From Nitrospirae bacterium RIFCSPLOW2_12_42_9 (GTDB taxonomy: Bacteria; Nitrospirota; 9FT-COMBO-42-15; HDB-SIOI813): DNA of 8,991 nt. How positions within the stretch are numbered: the first letter of the stretch is position 1; each line of letters begins with the position of its first letter. The notes beneath the pieces are model-generated. The model searched no databases. It saw only the letters and a list, made by a program, of their open reading frames with translations, and was not told the DNA's origin. Position numbers and translations under genes: made by a program. Location of the stretch: the NCBI GenBank assembly GCA_001805205.1, contig MHER01000029.1, forward strand, positions 1-8,991, read 5' to 3'. Of the stretch, positions 1 to 6,504 are shown piece after piece.

Positions 1-16
1 AGGTTCTTGCAAAAGT
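1..16 (+). repeat. Left terminal inverted repeat of the IS
   Basis: AGGTTCTTGCAAAAGT at the first base of the window pairs with 1464-1479, with one mismatch at position 4. It is the transposase recognition end distal to the transposase start. Confidence 0.8.
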
Positions 17-18
17 CT

Positions 19-60
19 TTGCGAAACCCGTTTAAACCTTCCCTGCATATAGTTTCGCAA
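19..60. repeat. Subterminal 9-bp inverted repeat in the IS left end
   Basis: TTGCGAAAC at 19-27 is perfectly complementary to GTTTCGCAA at 52-60, with a 24-base loop. It lies between the transposase stop and the IS end. It could be an internal transposase-binding site or a weak transcription-stopping hairpin. It has no adjacent U-tract, so an intrinsic terminator is not well supported. The rest of 61-179 shows no gene. Confidence 0.4.
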
Positions 61-179
61 TTTAAAAATCACCTATTGTGCAAACTGAGACGTTAATTTA
101 CTTCTTTTTGCTCATCCACACATTTCCCGGGCGTACTCCTCCATCCACCTTAGAAAATATTCCTGTTTCTATCATACTG

Positions 180-1364
180 CTACGTCATCAGCTTTAGTAA
201 TTGGTCAGCAAATAAAGCTATAACGCCAAACATAAGATGCATACGAACTTTTTTTGCACCCCTTACCATTACTGACCGGCCGCCAAACTCGTCCTTCAAC
301 CTCGCATTAAATCTCTCTGCAACTGTCCTCTCATTGTATCTCAATGCCTCAGCCGGTGACATCGGCACCGACTCTCCACGCCGAGGATTACGATCTATTA
401 TCGGCACATGACCTAATGCCTTACTTACCTCATAGATGGGCTTTGCATCATATGCAGAATCCATTAGATCATATAAATAAGTCACCCTATCTGTCGTCAT
501 CTTCATCATTGGGATTGCCACCTGACTGTCATGCAATGACGCTGAGGTTAATACCGCTGTAACCGGCAGCCCGCTGTCATTTGTATCTACATGAAGCTTA
601 TACCCAATCCATTTCTCCTTATATCCCTTTGCATTAGTCTTGCAACCCACAGCACACATAGTCGGAATATCTTTCAATGCCTCTGAAGGGGTCTGATTGA
701 CCTGGACATCGAGCCGTGTCTCCTCTTTACTACTTACCCGAACCTCTCCCTTCATGGGCCTGCCCCTCTTCTTTCGCCCCTCTTTATTATCCCCTATAAC
801 CTTAGGGGATTTCTCAGCAGGCCTCTCATTACCTTCTATCGCTGTAGAATCCCTCGATATATGCCCTACTAACTCCTCTGATAAATGCTCTTTTACCAAT
901 GCCTCGTGCACTCTATCTCCTAAGCCGCTACCTGCAAATTCACTAAACGCCCTCGAAAATGTCGCCTCAGATGGAAACTGTCCCTTCTTCTTTATCACCT
1001 TCAGCGCCTTACCATTTATAGTAGAACCTTCATGTGTAACCGTAAAATTAACCCCCCCAAATCCACATATCCTCCGCAAGTTCGGCATAGTATGCAGTGC
1101 CTCTACCAAGGCCCTCGTCGTCCCATAGTTATATACCGACTTTGCTACAAATGCCCTCGCTATCGCATACCTATCTTTTAGCTTACGGCCCATCCATTGA
1201 TACTCAGGAGAGTTTACGTATCTCTCTATTTCCACCATCTCTAATATCATTATCAATTGCTTCTGCTTCTCTGTCATAGGGTCTGATAAACACTCCTTAA
1301 GATGGGGAAATAAATCTACTTGTATTTTTGCCTTTAACCATGATATTTTATCTCTCAGATTCAT
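180..1364 (-). CDS. DDE transposase of the IS4/IS5/IS1182 superfamily
   Basis: This 394-residue transposase cuts and joins the ends of the surrounding IS. The DDE catalytic set is visible. Asp172 lies in SRDSTAIEG, Asp302 in LMDSAYDA, and Glu350 in the C-terminal Y-x2-R-x3-E-x6-K signature (Y343, R346, E350, K357). That signature is typical of IS4-superfamily transposases. A lysine/arginine-rich stretch at about 190-206 separates the first two catalytic regions. I chose the ATG at 1364 because AAGGAG lies just upstream of it; an in-frame ATG 12 codons earlier (1400) has no such site and would fall in the leader hairpin. The frame is intact and ends in TAG, so the protein is probably functional. 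The precise IS family is not certain. Confidence 0.85.
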   Translation of the reverse strand: MNLRDKISWLKAKIQVDLFPHLKECLSDPMTEKQKQLIMILEMVEIERYVNSPEYQWMGRKLKDRYAIARAFVAKSVYNYGTTRALVEALHTMPNLRRICGFGGVNFTVTHEGSTINGKALKVIKKKGQFPSEATFSRAFSEFAGSGLGDRVHEALVKEHLSEELVGHISRDSTAIEGNERPAEKSPKVIGDNKEGRKKRGRPMKGEVRVSSKEETRLDVQVNQTPSEALKDIPTMCAVGCKTNAKGYKEKWIGYKLHVDTNDSGLPVTAVLTSASLHDSQVAIPMMKMTTDRVTYLYDLMDSAYDAKPIYEVSKALGHVPIIDRNPRRGESVPMSPAEALRYNERTVAERFNARLKDEFGGRSVMVRGAKKVRMHLMFGVIALFADQLLKLMT

Positions 1365-1365
1365 A

Positions 1366-1420
1366 GGCTCTCCTTTTGTGTGGTGTTTTTTCCAAAACAA
1401 ATTCTACCAGAAGGAGAGCC
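1366..1420 (-). promoter_or_regulatory. Leader hairpin that hides the transposase Shine-Dalgarno
   Basis: GGCTCTCCTT at 1366-1375 and AAGGAGAGCC at 1411-1420 form a perfect 10-bp inverted repeat with a 35-base loop. In minus-strand RNA the proximal arm is the ribosome binding site (AAGGAG) of the transposase. The distal arm is its exact complement and would mask it. Only RNA started beyond 1420 contains both arms. This resembles the read-through protection known for IS10 and IS50. The function is inferred. Confidence 0.6.
1401..1409 (-). promoter_or_regulatory. Candidate extended -10 promoter of the transposase
   Basis: On the minus strand this reads TGGTAGAAT, a TGn-extended -10 with 5 of 6 matches to TATAAT. 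Transcription would start near 1394, inside the loop of the leader hairpin. Native mRNA would then lack the masking arm. No good -35 is present at normal spacing, so this is tentative. Confidence 0.35.
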
Positions 1421-1463
1421 AATTTACATCAATAAAAAATCAGAAAAATTCACTTAATTTATC

Positions 1464-1479
1464 ACTTTTGCAAGAGCCT
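1464..1479 (-). repeat. Right terminal inverted repeat of the IS
   Basis: The reverse complement AGGCTCTTGCAAAAGT matches the left end at 15 of 16 positions. It marks the boundary between this IS and the IS607-like remnant. Confidence 0.8.
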
Positions 1480-1482
1480 CAT

Positions 1483-1510
1483 ATGTAAATATATTATAAT
1501 ATATTTACAT
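1483..1510. repeat. Perfect 28-bp AT-rich palindrome over the tnpA start
   Basis: The arms ATGTAAATAT and ATATTTACAT flank a self-complementary centre ATTATAAT, giving an uninterrupted 28-bp palindrome. It contains a TATAAT hexamer on each strand and overlaps the first two bases of the tnpA ATG at 1509. It could be the left-end recombinase-binding site or an operator/promoter of the IS607-type element. It could also form a cruciform. Confidence 0.75.
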
Positions 1511-1837
1511 GAAATTATCAGAATATGCCACGCGGATGGGCGTAAGTTACAGAACTGCATGGAGATACTTTAAGCAGGGTAATTAAATGCCTATCAGACT
1601 CATACAGGCACTATAATAGTCAGAGAAGAAACACAAGCCTCAGAGAGGAAAGTAGCAGTATACTGTCGTGTTTCGTCTTCTGAAAACAAATCAAATCTTG
1701 AATCTCAAAAAAACAGATTATTTGATTACTGTGCAAGGCTTTATGGGCAAAGAGGATGTAAGAGAAAAACTGAAAAAATAATACAGGAACTTACAGAAAA
1801 TAATGCTAAGGACATATCAATTCCAACACGGCATTAA
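1509..1837 (+). pseudogene. tnpA: IS607-type serine recombinase TnpA, frameshifted and internally deleted
   Basis: The first frame starts at ATG 1509 with MKLSEYATRMGVSYRTAWRY, the MerR-like helix-turn-helix typical of IS607 TnpA. It hits TAA after 25 codons. The homology continues in another frame from about 1583 (LNAYQTHTGTIIV), then the resolvase start VAVYCRVSSSENKSNLESQ with the catalytic Ser region. Restoring one A near 1581-1582 would rejoin the frames as GKLNAYQ. After FDYCA the reading jumps directly to ARLYGQRGCKRKTEKIIQEL, which is the usual C-terminal end of this family. The middle of the catalytic domain, including the expected DRLxR motif, is therefore missing. The protein would be inactive. 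Confidence 0.8.
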
Positions 1838-3239
1838 CAAAGGCAAACAGGGGAAAATAAGGTCTGTTATTAAGGCTTACAGGCTGACGGCTCAATCAAT
1901 AGCCTGCAGGCAATGGAGATTGTTTTTTGAAAACAAATCGGGCTTTGATAAAGACCTTGATATAAAATACATCCTATCTTCCTTATCCGGGAGATACAAG
2001 CAGACCTGCCAGTATCAGGTAATAGGTATTCTCAATTCTTTTATCTCAAACAGACAGAACGATTTTGTCCAGACTGTTTACAGAAGCAATCTCAATGATA
2101 TTATCAGGCAGAAACTGTTCTACATTAATTATCATGGATTCTGGTATAGCAACACTGCCTCTGTAATTAAAACCAGACTTGAGATAGATGTTGAAACACT
2201 AAAACTTGCCCGCAGGATATTCAATCATATCCTGAAAAGGCACCGAAGACCATCAATGAAGCACATCAACATGGCACTGGACAATAAAGTTGCAGTTATA
2301 TCAGAGGCGAGACCTGACGGTGCCAGGTCTTTTGATTACTGGGTAAGGCTATCTACATTAGAAAAAGGCTATCCTGTTATGCTGCCTGTAATAGGTAATC
2401 CTTATTATGAAAATATAAAAGGGACTCGCAGGAGTTTTTGTCAGATTAACTTGACAGAAGATGATGAGATAACAGTATTGTTTATAAAGGATGTGCCCAG
2501 ACTTGAATATATCCCTATAACACCGAAATTTGCACTTGACTTAGGACTTGTATACCTCTTTGCCTCTGACAAAGGAGACCTGTTTGGCAGGCAGTTTTAT
2601 GAGGTTTTACAAAGATACGATGCCTTAATCAGTAAACTTACCTCAAATAGACAAAGGCAGGGATTTCCCATCAGGAATAAAAGATATAGAAAGTTAATCC
2701 ACAACCTCAGACAATACATGAAAAACGAGATAAACAGGGTTTTAAACAGGACTATTGAGTTATACAAACCTGCTGAGATTGTAGTAGAGAGACTTAATTT
2801 TCAGAATGCTAATCTTTCAAGAAGGATGAACAGGTTACTCTCATAGTTCGGAAAATCTTGTGTAACTCAGAAACTGCAATCAATACAGGAAGAATATGGG
2901 ATTATTGTAACATACACCAATCCAGCATATAGTTCTCAGGAATGTAGTAGTTGCAGCTATGTAGATAAAGACAACCGAAAGACACAGGCAGAGTTTCAAT
3001 GTAAGATTTGTAATACCAGTATTCATGCAGATGTAAATGGAGCGAGGAATCACCTTGTCAGAAGTTCTGATAAGGTCATAGACATTTACAAAAGCAAGGG
3101 TACTGTCCTTCGTGTACTGACAGAAAGATTTCTCTTAGTAGCGGAGCGAATACCACGCCTTTATAGTAAGGCTAAGGACTTACTACCAGGTAATCCCTAT
3201 TTTAGGGATACCCTGGCACAGTCCAAAGGGTTTTTATAG
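1803..3239 (+). pseudogene. tnpB: TnpB RNA-guided nuclease with one in-frame TAG
   Basis: The frame runs from ATG 1803 to TAG 3237-3239 (478 sense codons) but is broken by TAG at 2844-2846, codon 348. The upstream part carries the first RuvC aspartate, Asp246 in FALDLGL, and Glu329 in IVVERLNF. Past the stop the same frame continues with Cys381/Cys384 and Cys400/Cys403 (a four-cysteine zinc ribbon) and then Asp410 in ADVNGARN. All RuvC residues and the zinc site are thus still present, and only the stop separates them. TnpB proteins are omega-RNA-guided DNA nucleases and ancestors of Cas12. TAG ends other genes here, so recoding is unlikely. The 347-residue truncated product would lack the third catalytic residue. 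Decay looks recent. Confidence 0.85.
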
Positions 3240-3240
3240 C
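3164..3240 (+). ncRNA. Candidate omega-RNA scaffold at the tnpB 3' end
   Basis: Two adjacent hairpins lie in the last part of tnpB. TAGTAAG at 3164-3170 pairs with CTTACTA at 3179-3185. CCAGGTAATCCCTA at 3186-3199 pairs with TAGGGATACCCTGG at 3203-3216 at 12 of 14 positions. GGACT (3176-3180) can alternatively pair with AGTCC (3220-3224). TnpB guide RNAs of IS605 and IS607 elements overlap the tnpB 3' end and run to the right end of the element, which fits this position. The boundaries and the RNA itself are inferred. Confidence 0.4.
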
Positions 3241-3259
3241 CTGTCTATATTTGGCTATA
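3235..3259. repeat. 7-bp inverted repeat just after tnpB
   Basis: TATAGCC at 3235-3241 pairs with GGCTATA at 3253-3259 across an 11-base loop, spanning the tnpB stop. It may belong to the right end of the IS607-like element or be a weak terminator. No U-tract follows. Confidence 0.35.
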
Positions 3260-3292
3260 TAAATTCATACTATGTAATCGTGGATATTTATT

Positions 3293-3733
3293 ATGGAATA
3301 TAGATGTATAATCTGCCCGGTTGATGACTCACCTCTGTCTGAAAAGGGAGAGGATGCCGCAGCATATCTAAGCAAACTCTCAGGAGGAAGACTTATCCTT
3401 TTGCATGTAGTAGAAAAATGGTACCACTCACAAGCTTTTACAACTGACTCAAAGGAATGGAACAGAATTCATAATGAGTGGCTTGAAATAGGGAGACAAA
3501 TACTTAAAAGAGAGGAAGAAAAACTCAGAAAAGAAGGCGTAATAAATATCGAAACTGTCGTGAGAGACGGCGATGCCGGTTATGAGATTGTTGCATTAGC
3601 AAAAGAAAGAAAGGCTGATATTATTGTCATGGCTACTCATCACTATTCTGTTATGGGAAAACTCTTTTCCGGCAGTCTCATAGACAGGGTAACAAAGAAG
3701 GCCACATGCCCTGTCCTCTGGATTTTCGATTGA
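3293..3733 (+). CDS. Universal stress protein (UspA family), single domain
   Basis: This 146-residue cytoplasmic protein has the Usp fold pattern. A first beta strand ends in CIICPVDDS, with the conserved Asp11 that contacts the nucleotide in ATP-binding members. A central helical, Lys/Glu-rich segment spans about 52-82. The C-terminal signature (about 110-146) ends in ATCPVLWI. The usual G-x2-G-x9-G-S loop is degraded: the region MATHHYSVMGKLFSGS has Ala, His and Val where glycines are expected, although Gly127-Ser128 are kept. ATP binding is therefore doubtful. Usp proteins generally help cells survive starvation or stress by unknown partners. The gene follows the IS607 remnant by about 50 bases and converges on the zinc-ribbon gene. 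The ribosome binding site is weak. Confidence 0.88.
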   Translation: MEYRCIICPVDDSPLSEKGEDAAAYLSKLSGGRLILLHVVEKWYHSQAFTTDSKEWNRIHNEWLEIGRQILKREEEKLRKEGVINIETVVRDGDAGYEIVALAKERKADIIVMATHHYSVMGKLFSGSLIDRVTKKATCPVLWIFD

Positions 3734-3754
3734 GCCAGCTATTCCTATTTTTTG

Positions 3755-3979
3755 TTAATTTGCCCCGCACATACCTGATCCTGACATATCACAGGTATTA
3801 CAGGCCCCGGAGGGGATATCTCCCCCACTTACATCAGATGCCCTGGTGGCAAACACAGAGAACTGTTTCTTAATACGGCTGCTCTGACATTTTACACAGG
3901 ATACAGGGCTCTCTGCATTGTTAACAAGCTGTTCAAATAATGCCCCGCAATCTTCACACCGGAACTCATACATTGGCAT
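3755..3979 (-). CDS. FmdB-family zinc-ribbon protein
   Basis: This 74-residue protein opens with MPMYEFRCEDCG, the hallmark of the FmdB putative regulatory family. Cys8/Cys11 and Cys28/Cys31 form a zinc ribbon. The C-terminal tail is glycine/serine-rich with three more cysteines (60, 63, 71). FmdB was named from a methylotroph amide-utilisation locus, but the biochemical role of these small proteins is not established. A strong AGGAGG ribosome binding site at 3989-3994 lies 9 bases before the ATG. The gene is divergent from the adenosyltransferase and convergent with the Usp gene, 21 bases away. Confidence 0.88.
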   Translation of the reverse strand: MPMYEFRCEDCGALFEQLVNNAESPVSCVKCQSSRIKKQFSVFATRASDVSGGDIPSGACNTCDMSGSGMCGAN

Positions 3980-4051
3980 TATATATTACCTCCTAATTTC
4001 TTTCAGTTATTTCGTATTCTAACATTGTAGTTTATTCACCGTCAACACAAA

Positions 4052-4080
4052 TTGATTTTTCCTTTCGAGTGTGCTATTAG
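4052..4080 (+). promoter_or_regulatory. Weak candidate promoter of the adenosyltransferase
   Basis: TTGATT (4052-4057) and TATTAG (4075-4080) are separated by exactly 17 bases, and TGC precedes the -10. Both boxes match consensus at 4 of 6 positions. Initiation would fall about at the chosen start codon, implying a leaderless mRNA, which conflicts with the visible AGGA ribosome site. It may be fortuitous. Confidence 0.25.
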
Positions 4081-4088
4081 GATGGAAT

Positions 4089-4655
4089 ATGGAAAAGATA
4101 CCACTAAAAATCCTTGAACCCGGGAAGAAGGTTGGTCTTGTTGTTGTAATAACAGGTGATGGAAAGGGAAAAACCACCTCAGCCCTTGGAATGGCATTAA
4201 GGGCCGCTGGATATGGCATGAAGGTATGCATAATCCTTTTTATGAAAGGTGACATGTATTCAGGAGAAATGGATGGAATTAAAAGACTGTCACCGGATGT
4301 AGAGCTGCATATAACAGGAAAAGGGTTCTGTGGCATTATGGGAGACTGCAAATCTTTTGAGGAACACAGAAAAAGCGCTCAGGATGGCATGAGAATTGCT
4401 AAAGATAATATACTATCTGGTAAGTTTGATATTGTTATACTCGATGAGATAAACAATGCCCTGAAGCTTGAATTGGTAGACCTCCGGCAGGTCACAGGGC
4501 TTATAGATAATAAACCTGAGGGATTACATCTGATTCTTACAGGGAGGGGCGCACATCCGGAGGTTATTAAAAGGGGACATACAGTAACAGAGGTAAAAGA
4601 TATAAAACATGCCTTTAGAGAAGGGATTGAACCGCAGAAGGGCATAGACTATTGA
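4089..4655 (+). CDS. cobO: ATP:corrinoid adenosyltransferase (CobO/BtuR family)
   Basis: This 188-residue cytoplasmic enzyme transfers the adenosyl group of ATP to the cobalt of reduced corrinoids, making adenosylcobalamin precursors or salvaged coenzyme. The P-loop GDGKGKTT is at 23-30, FMKG at 51-54, the acidic LDEINNAL at 118-125, TGRGAHPEVI at 151-160, then VTEVKDIKHAF and the family's C-terminal QKGIDY. The usual aromatic FTW segment after the GxGF turn is replaced by GKGFCGIMGD with two cysteines. I chose ATG 4089 because AGGA lies 6 bases upstream; a GTG at 4071 is in frame but has no clear site. Other corrinoid genes are absent nearby. No cobalamin riboswitch is visible upstream. Confidence 0.9.
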   Translation: MEKIPLKILEPGKKVGLVVVITGDGKGKTTSALGMALRAAGYGMKVCIILFMKGDMYSGEMDGIKRLSPDVELHITGKGFCGIMGDCKSFEEHRKSAQDGMRIAKDNILSGKFDIVILDEINNALKLELVDLRQVTGLIDNKPEGLHLILTGRGAHPEVIKRGHTVTEVKDIKHAFREGIEPQKGIDY

Positions 4656-4697
4656 TATTATGAATAAATAAAAATACTATAAAATAAAAATACCGTA

Positions 4698-4731
4698 TTG
4701 ACAGATAGACTAAAAATCTGATATGTATAAT
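4698..4731 (+). promoter_or_regulatory. Candidate promoter upstream of the radical SAM gene, long spacer
   Basis: A perfect TTGACA (4698-4703) and a perfect TATAAT (4726-4731) are separated by 22 bases, longer than the usual 17. The spacer region contains the dyad CAGAT (4702-4706) / ATCTG (4716-4720). An activator that bends the spacer, as MerR-type regulators do at 19-20 bp, is conceivable. Alternatively one of the two boxes is coincidental. A leader of about 80 bases would follow before the ATG at 4820, with further AT-rich TATAAT-like sequences at 4765-4770 and 4776-4781. Confidence 0.4.
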
Positions 4732-4819
4732 GTCCAGTAAAACACCTGGGCAGGAGGCTGCAACTATAATATAGATATAATTCAAGTTCAGTATTAATTT
4801 GAGAAGGGGAGGTTATACT

Positions 4820-6499
4820 ATGGGACTGATAAATGAAATGATAGAATCCTTTAGAACTTCGACAACTCTTCCAGGAAATACAGATGAACAACAAACAACC
4901 TACTCAGGCACACCAATAACACCTGTCAAATTCGGCCTGCCAAAAGAGATAGACTCCATATGTCCGGAATGCTATGAAATAATAAAGGCGACACTCTATT
5001 CAGAAGATGGAAAGGTCTGGATAAAGAAAAATTGCCTTGAACATGGCGATTTCAAAGACATATTCTATGGAAATGTTGAACTCTATTATAAATGTGAAGA
5101 TTTCTGGTTCGGTGACGGCAAAGGTGTGCAAAACCCACCGATAACAAAGGCCACTGTATGCCCTGAACAGTGCGGTTTGTGTAACATGCATACAAGCCAC
5201 AGCGGCTTACCCATTATGGACCTGACAAACAGGTGTAATCTGACCTGTCCCGTATGTTTTGCCAATGCAAACGCAGCCGGCTATTTATATGAACCCTCTT
5301 ATGATGAAGTTGTTAAGATGCTTGAAAACCTGATGAACCAGAAGCCTGTAAGGGCAGACAGGGTGCAGTTCTCAGGTGGTGAGCCTACTGTCAGGCCCGA
5401 TTTCCTGGATATAGTCAGGAAGGCTAAAGAGATGGGCTTCTTTTATGTCCAGGTAAATACTAATGGCATAAAGATGGCTGACCTTGAGTTTGCTCAGGCA
5501 GCAAGAGACGCCGGCGTACAGAATCTATACCTTCAATTTGATGGCCTGAGTGATGAGATATACAAAAAGACCAGGTCCAGACACCTCCTCGAGTACAAGC
5601 TGAAGACCATAGAGAATGCCCGTAAGGTTAAATTAGATGTAATCCTTGTCCCAACCCTTGTAAAGGGATTTAATGATAATCAGGTTGGTGAGATAGTCAG
5701 GTTTGCAGTCAAAAACCATGATGTAATAAGTGGAATAGCCTTCCAGCCCGTGTCATTCGTAGGAAGATACAGCCAGAGCCATATACTTGAGAAGCGATAT
5801 ACACTGGCAGACCTAGCCTTTGATATTGAAAAACAGACAGGTTATATAAATGCATTGCGGGACTGGTTCCCGATAGGCTGTACCAGCTCTCTGTCAAAAC
5901 TCGGATCAGCAATGAGTGGTAATCCACTCTTTACCCTTTCACTCCATCCCCATTGTTCACAGGGGACCTATATTTACATTGGACAAGATGGTTCAGTAAA
6001 GCCTGTAAGTGAGTTTATTGATATGCCTAACTTTTTAAGAGAGGTGGAGGTCCTTTCAAGAGAGCTAAAGCCATCACGGTTCACCATGCTGTCTAAAATC
6101 AAGGTACTATCAAGGGTTAAGAAGTATTATGATGAAGATAAGGCGCCGGATGGTCTTTCATTCGAGGAATTCTTAAAAAGCATGGACGGTTATCAGGATG
6201 TTAGCAAGAGGAGGATTTACAGCAATAATGGCCATGGGAATGAGTTCGGTCATATCTTCATAGCAGGCATGCATTTCATGGATGCCTATAATTTCAGCGT
6301 TGAAAGGGTCATGAGGTGTGTTATCCATTATACCGATCCACAAGGTCATTTATATCCATTCTGTGCCTACAATGCCCTTCCCTACAGAAAAAAGGTAGAG
6401 AATAAATTCAAACTATCACCTGATGCTATTAAAGAGAAACTAATAGCTGAAGGAAGACCTAAAGAGCTCGAGACAATAGCCCGTAAGATGGGCTTATAG
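4820..6499 (+). CDS. Radical SAM protein similar to tetraether lipid synthase (Tes/MJ0619-like)
   Basis: This 559-residue radical SAM enzyme has CNLTCPVC (Cys139, 143, 146) for the SAM-binding 4Fe-4S cluster and the FSGGEPT motif at 184-190. Before it lie a rubredoxin-like set, Cys48/Cys51 and Cys72/His75, and a second cluster, CPEQCGLC (Cys114, 118, 121). Later cysteines (354, 379, 500, 515) could bind another cluster. The segment CPEQCGLCNMHTSHSG followed by DLTNRCNLTCPVC is the pattern of archaeal Tes. Tes joins lipid tails by C-C bond formation between unactivated carbons and carries several Fe-S clusters plus a rubredoxin-type iron. Bacterial relatives exist, and their substrates are mostly untested. 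ATG 4820 is chosen for the strong GGGGAGG site 7 bases upstream; a TTG at 4799 is in frame. The exact substrate here is not known. Confidence 0.82.
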   Translation: MGLINEMIESFRTSTTLPGNTDEQQTTYSGTPITPVKFGLPKEIDSICPECYEIIKATLYSEDGKVWIKKNCLEHGDFKDIFYGNVELYYKCEDFWFGDGKGVQNPPITKATVCPEQCGLCNMHTSHSGLPIMDLTNRCNLTCPVCFANANAAGYLYEPSYDEVVKMLENLMNQKPVRADRVQFSGGEPTVRPDFLDIVRKAKEMGFFYVQVNTNGIKMADLEFAQAARDAGVQNLYLQFDGLSDEIYKKTRSRHLLEYKLKTIENARKVKLDVILVPTLVKGFNDNQVGEIVRFAVKNHDVISGIAFQPVSFVGRYSQSHILEKRYTLADLAFDIEKQTGYINALRDWFPIGCTSSLSKLGSAMSGNPLFTLSLHPHCSQGTYIYIGQDGSVKPVSEFIDMPNFLREVEVLSRELKPSRFTMLSKIKVLSRVKKYYDEDKAPDGLSFEEFLKSMDGYQDVSKRRIYSNNGHGNEFGHIFIAGMHFMDAYNFSVERVMRCVIHYTDPQGHLYPFCAYNALPYRKKVENKFKLSPDAIKEKLIAEGRPKELETIARKMGL

Positions 6500-6504
6500 A
6501 TCCC

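Larger units (their letters stand above)
1..1480. mobile_element. Complete DDE insertion sequence (IS4/IS5/IS1182-like), about 1.48 kb
   Basis: The element is bounded by imperfect terminal inverted repeats. The left end at 1-16 reads AGGTTCTTGCAAAAGT, and the reverse complement of 1464-1479 reads AGGCTCTTGCAAAAGT, so 15 of 16 positions match. One intact transposase gene fills the element on the minus strand. The base at 1480 would extend the right repeat by one G, but its left partner would lie before the window. The target-site duplication therefore cannot be checked. The right end sits 3 bp from a 28-bp palindrome and 29 bp upstream of a decayed IS607 tnpA, so this IS probably landed in or beside that older element. 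The exact IS family is uncertain. Confidence 0.85.
1483..3240 (+). mobile_element. Decayed IS607-family element (tnpA remnant plus tnpB)
   Basis: A serine-recombinase tnpA remnant is followed, with a 35-base overlap, by a tnpB gene. This is the standard IS607 layout. The recombinase is frameshifted and internally deleted, and tnpB has one premature stop, so the element cannot move on its own. The true left and right ends are not defined: the left flank is cut by the neighbouring IS, and the right end must lie between the tnpB stop at 3239 and the next gene at 3293. The coordinates given are the minimal recognisable extent. Confidence 0.75.

Noticed and set aside
697..1279. Plus-strand open frames of 143 and 60 codons inside the transposase region
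   Set aside because: They are antisense to an intact transposase with clear catalytic motifs. Their translations are low-complexity Ser/Pro/Leu-rich and show no recognisable domain or ribosome site.
1468..1500. Outward hybrid promoter from the IS right end (TTGCAA with TATAAT)
   Set aside because: The boxes are 21 bases apart and the -35 is weak. Nothing functional lies downstream because tnpA is dead.
2844..2846. TAG recoded as a sense codon in this organism
   Set aside because: The IS transposase, tnpB and the radical SAM gene end in TAG at expected family lengths, so TAG appears to be a normal stop.
3980..4088. Cobalamin riboswitch before cobO
   Set aside because: The spacer is only about 110 bases and shared with a divergent gene. 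I see no B12-box-like GCCACTG motif.
4019..4645. Minus-strand frames opposite the adenosyltransferase
   Set aside because: They lie antisense to a gene with full CobO motifs. No family pattern and no convincing start signal is visible.
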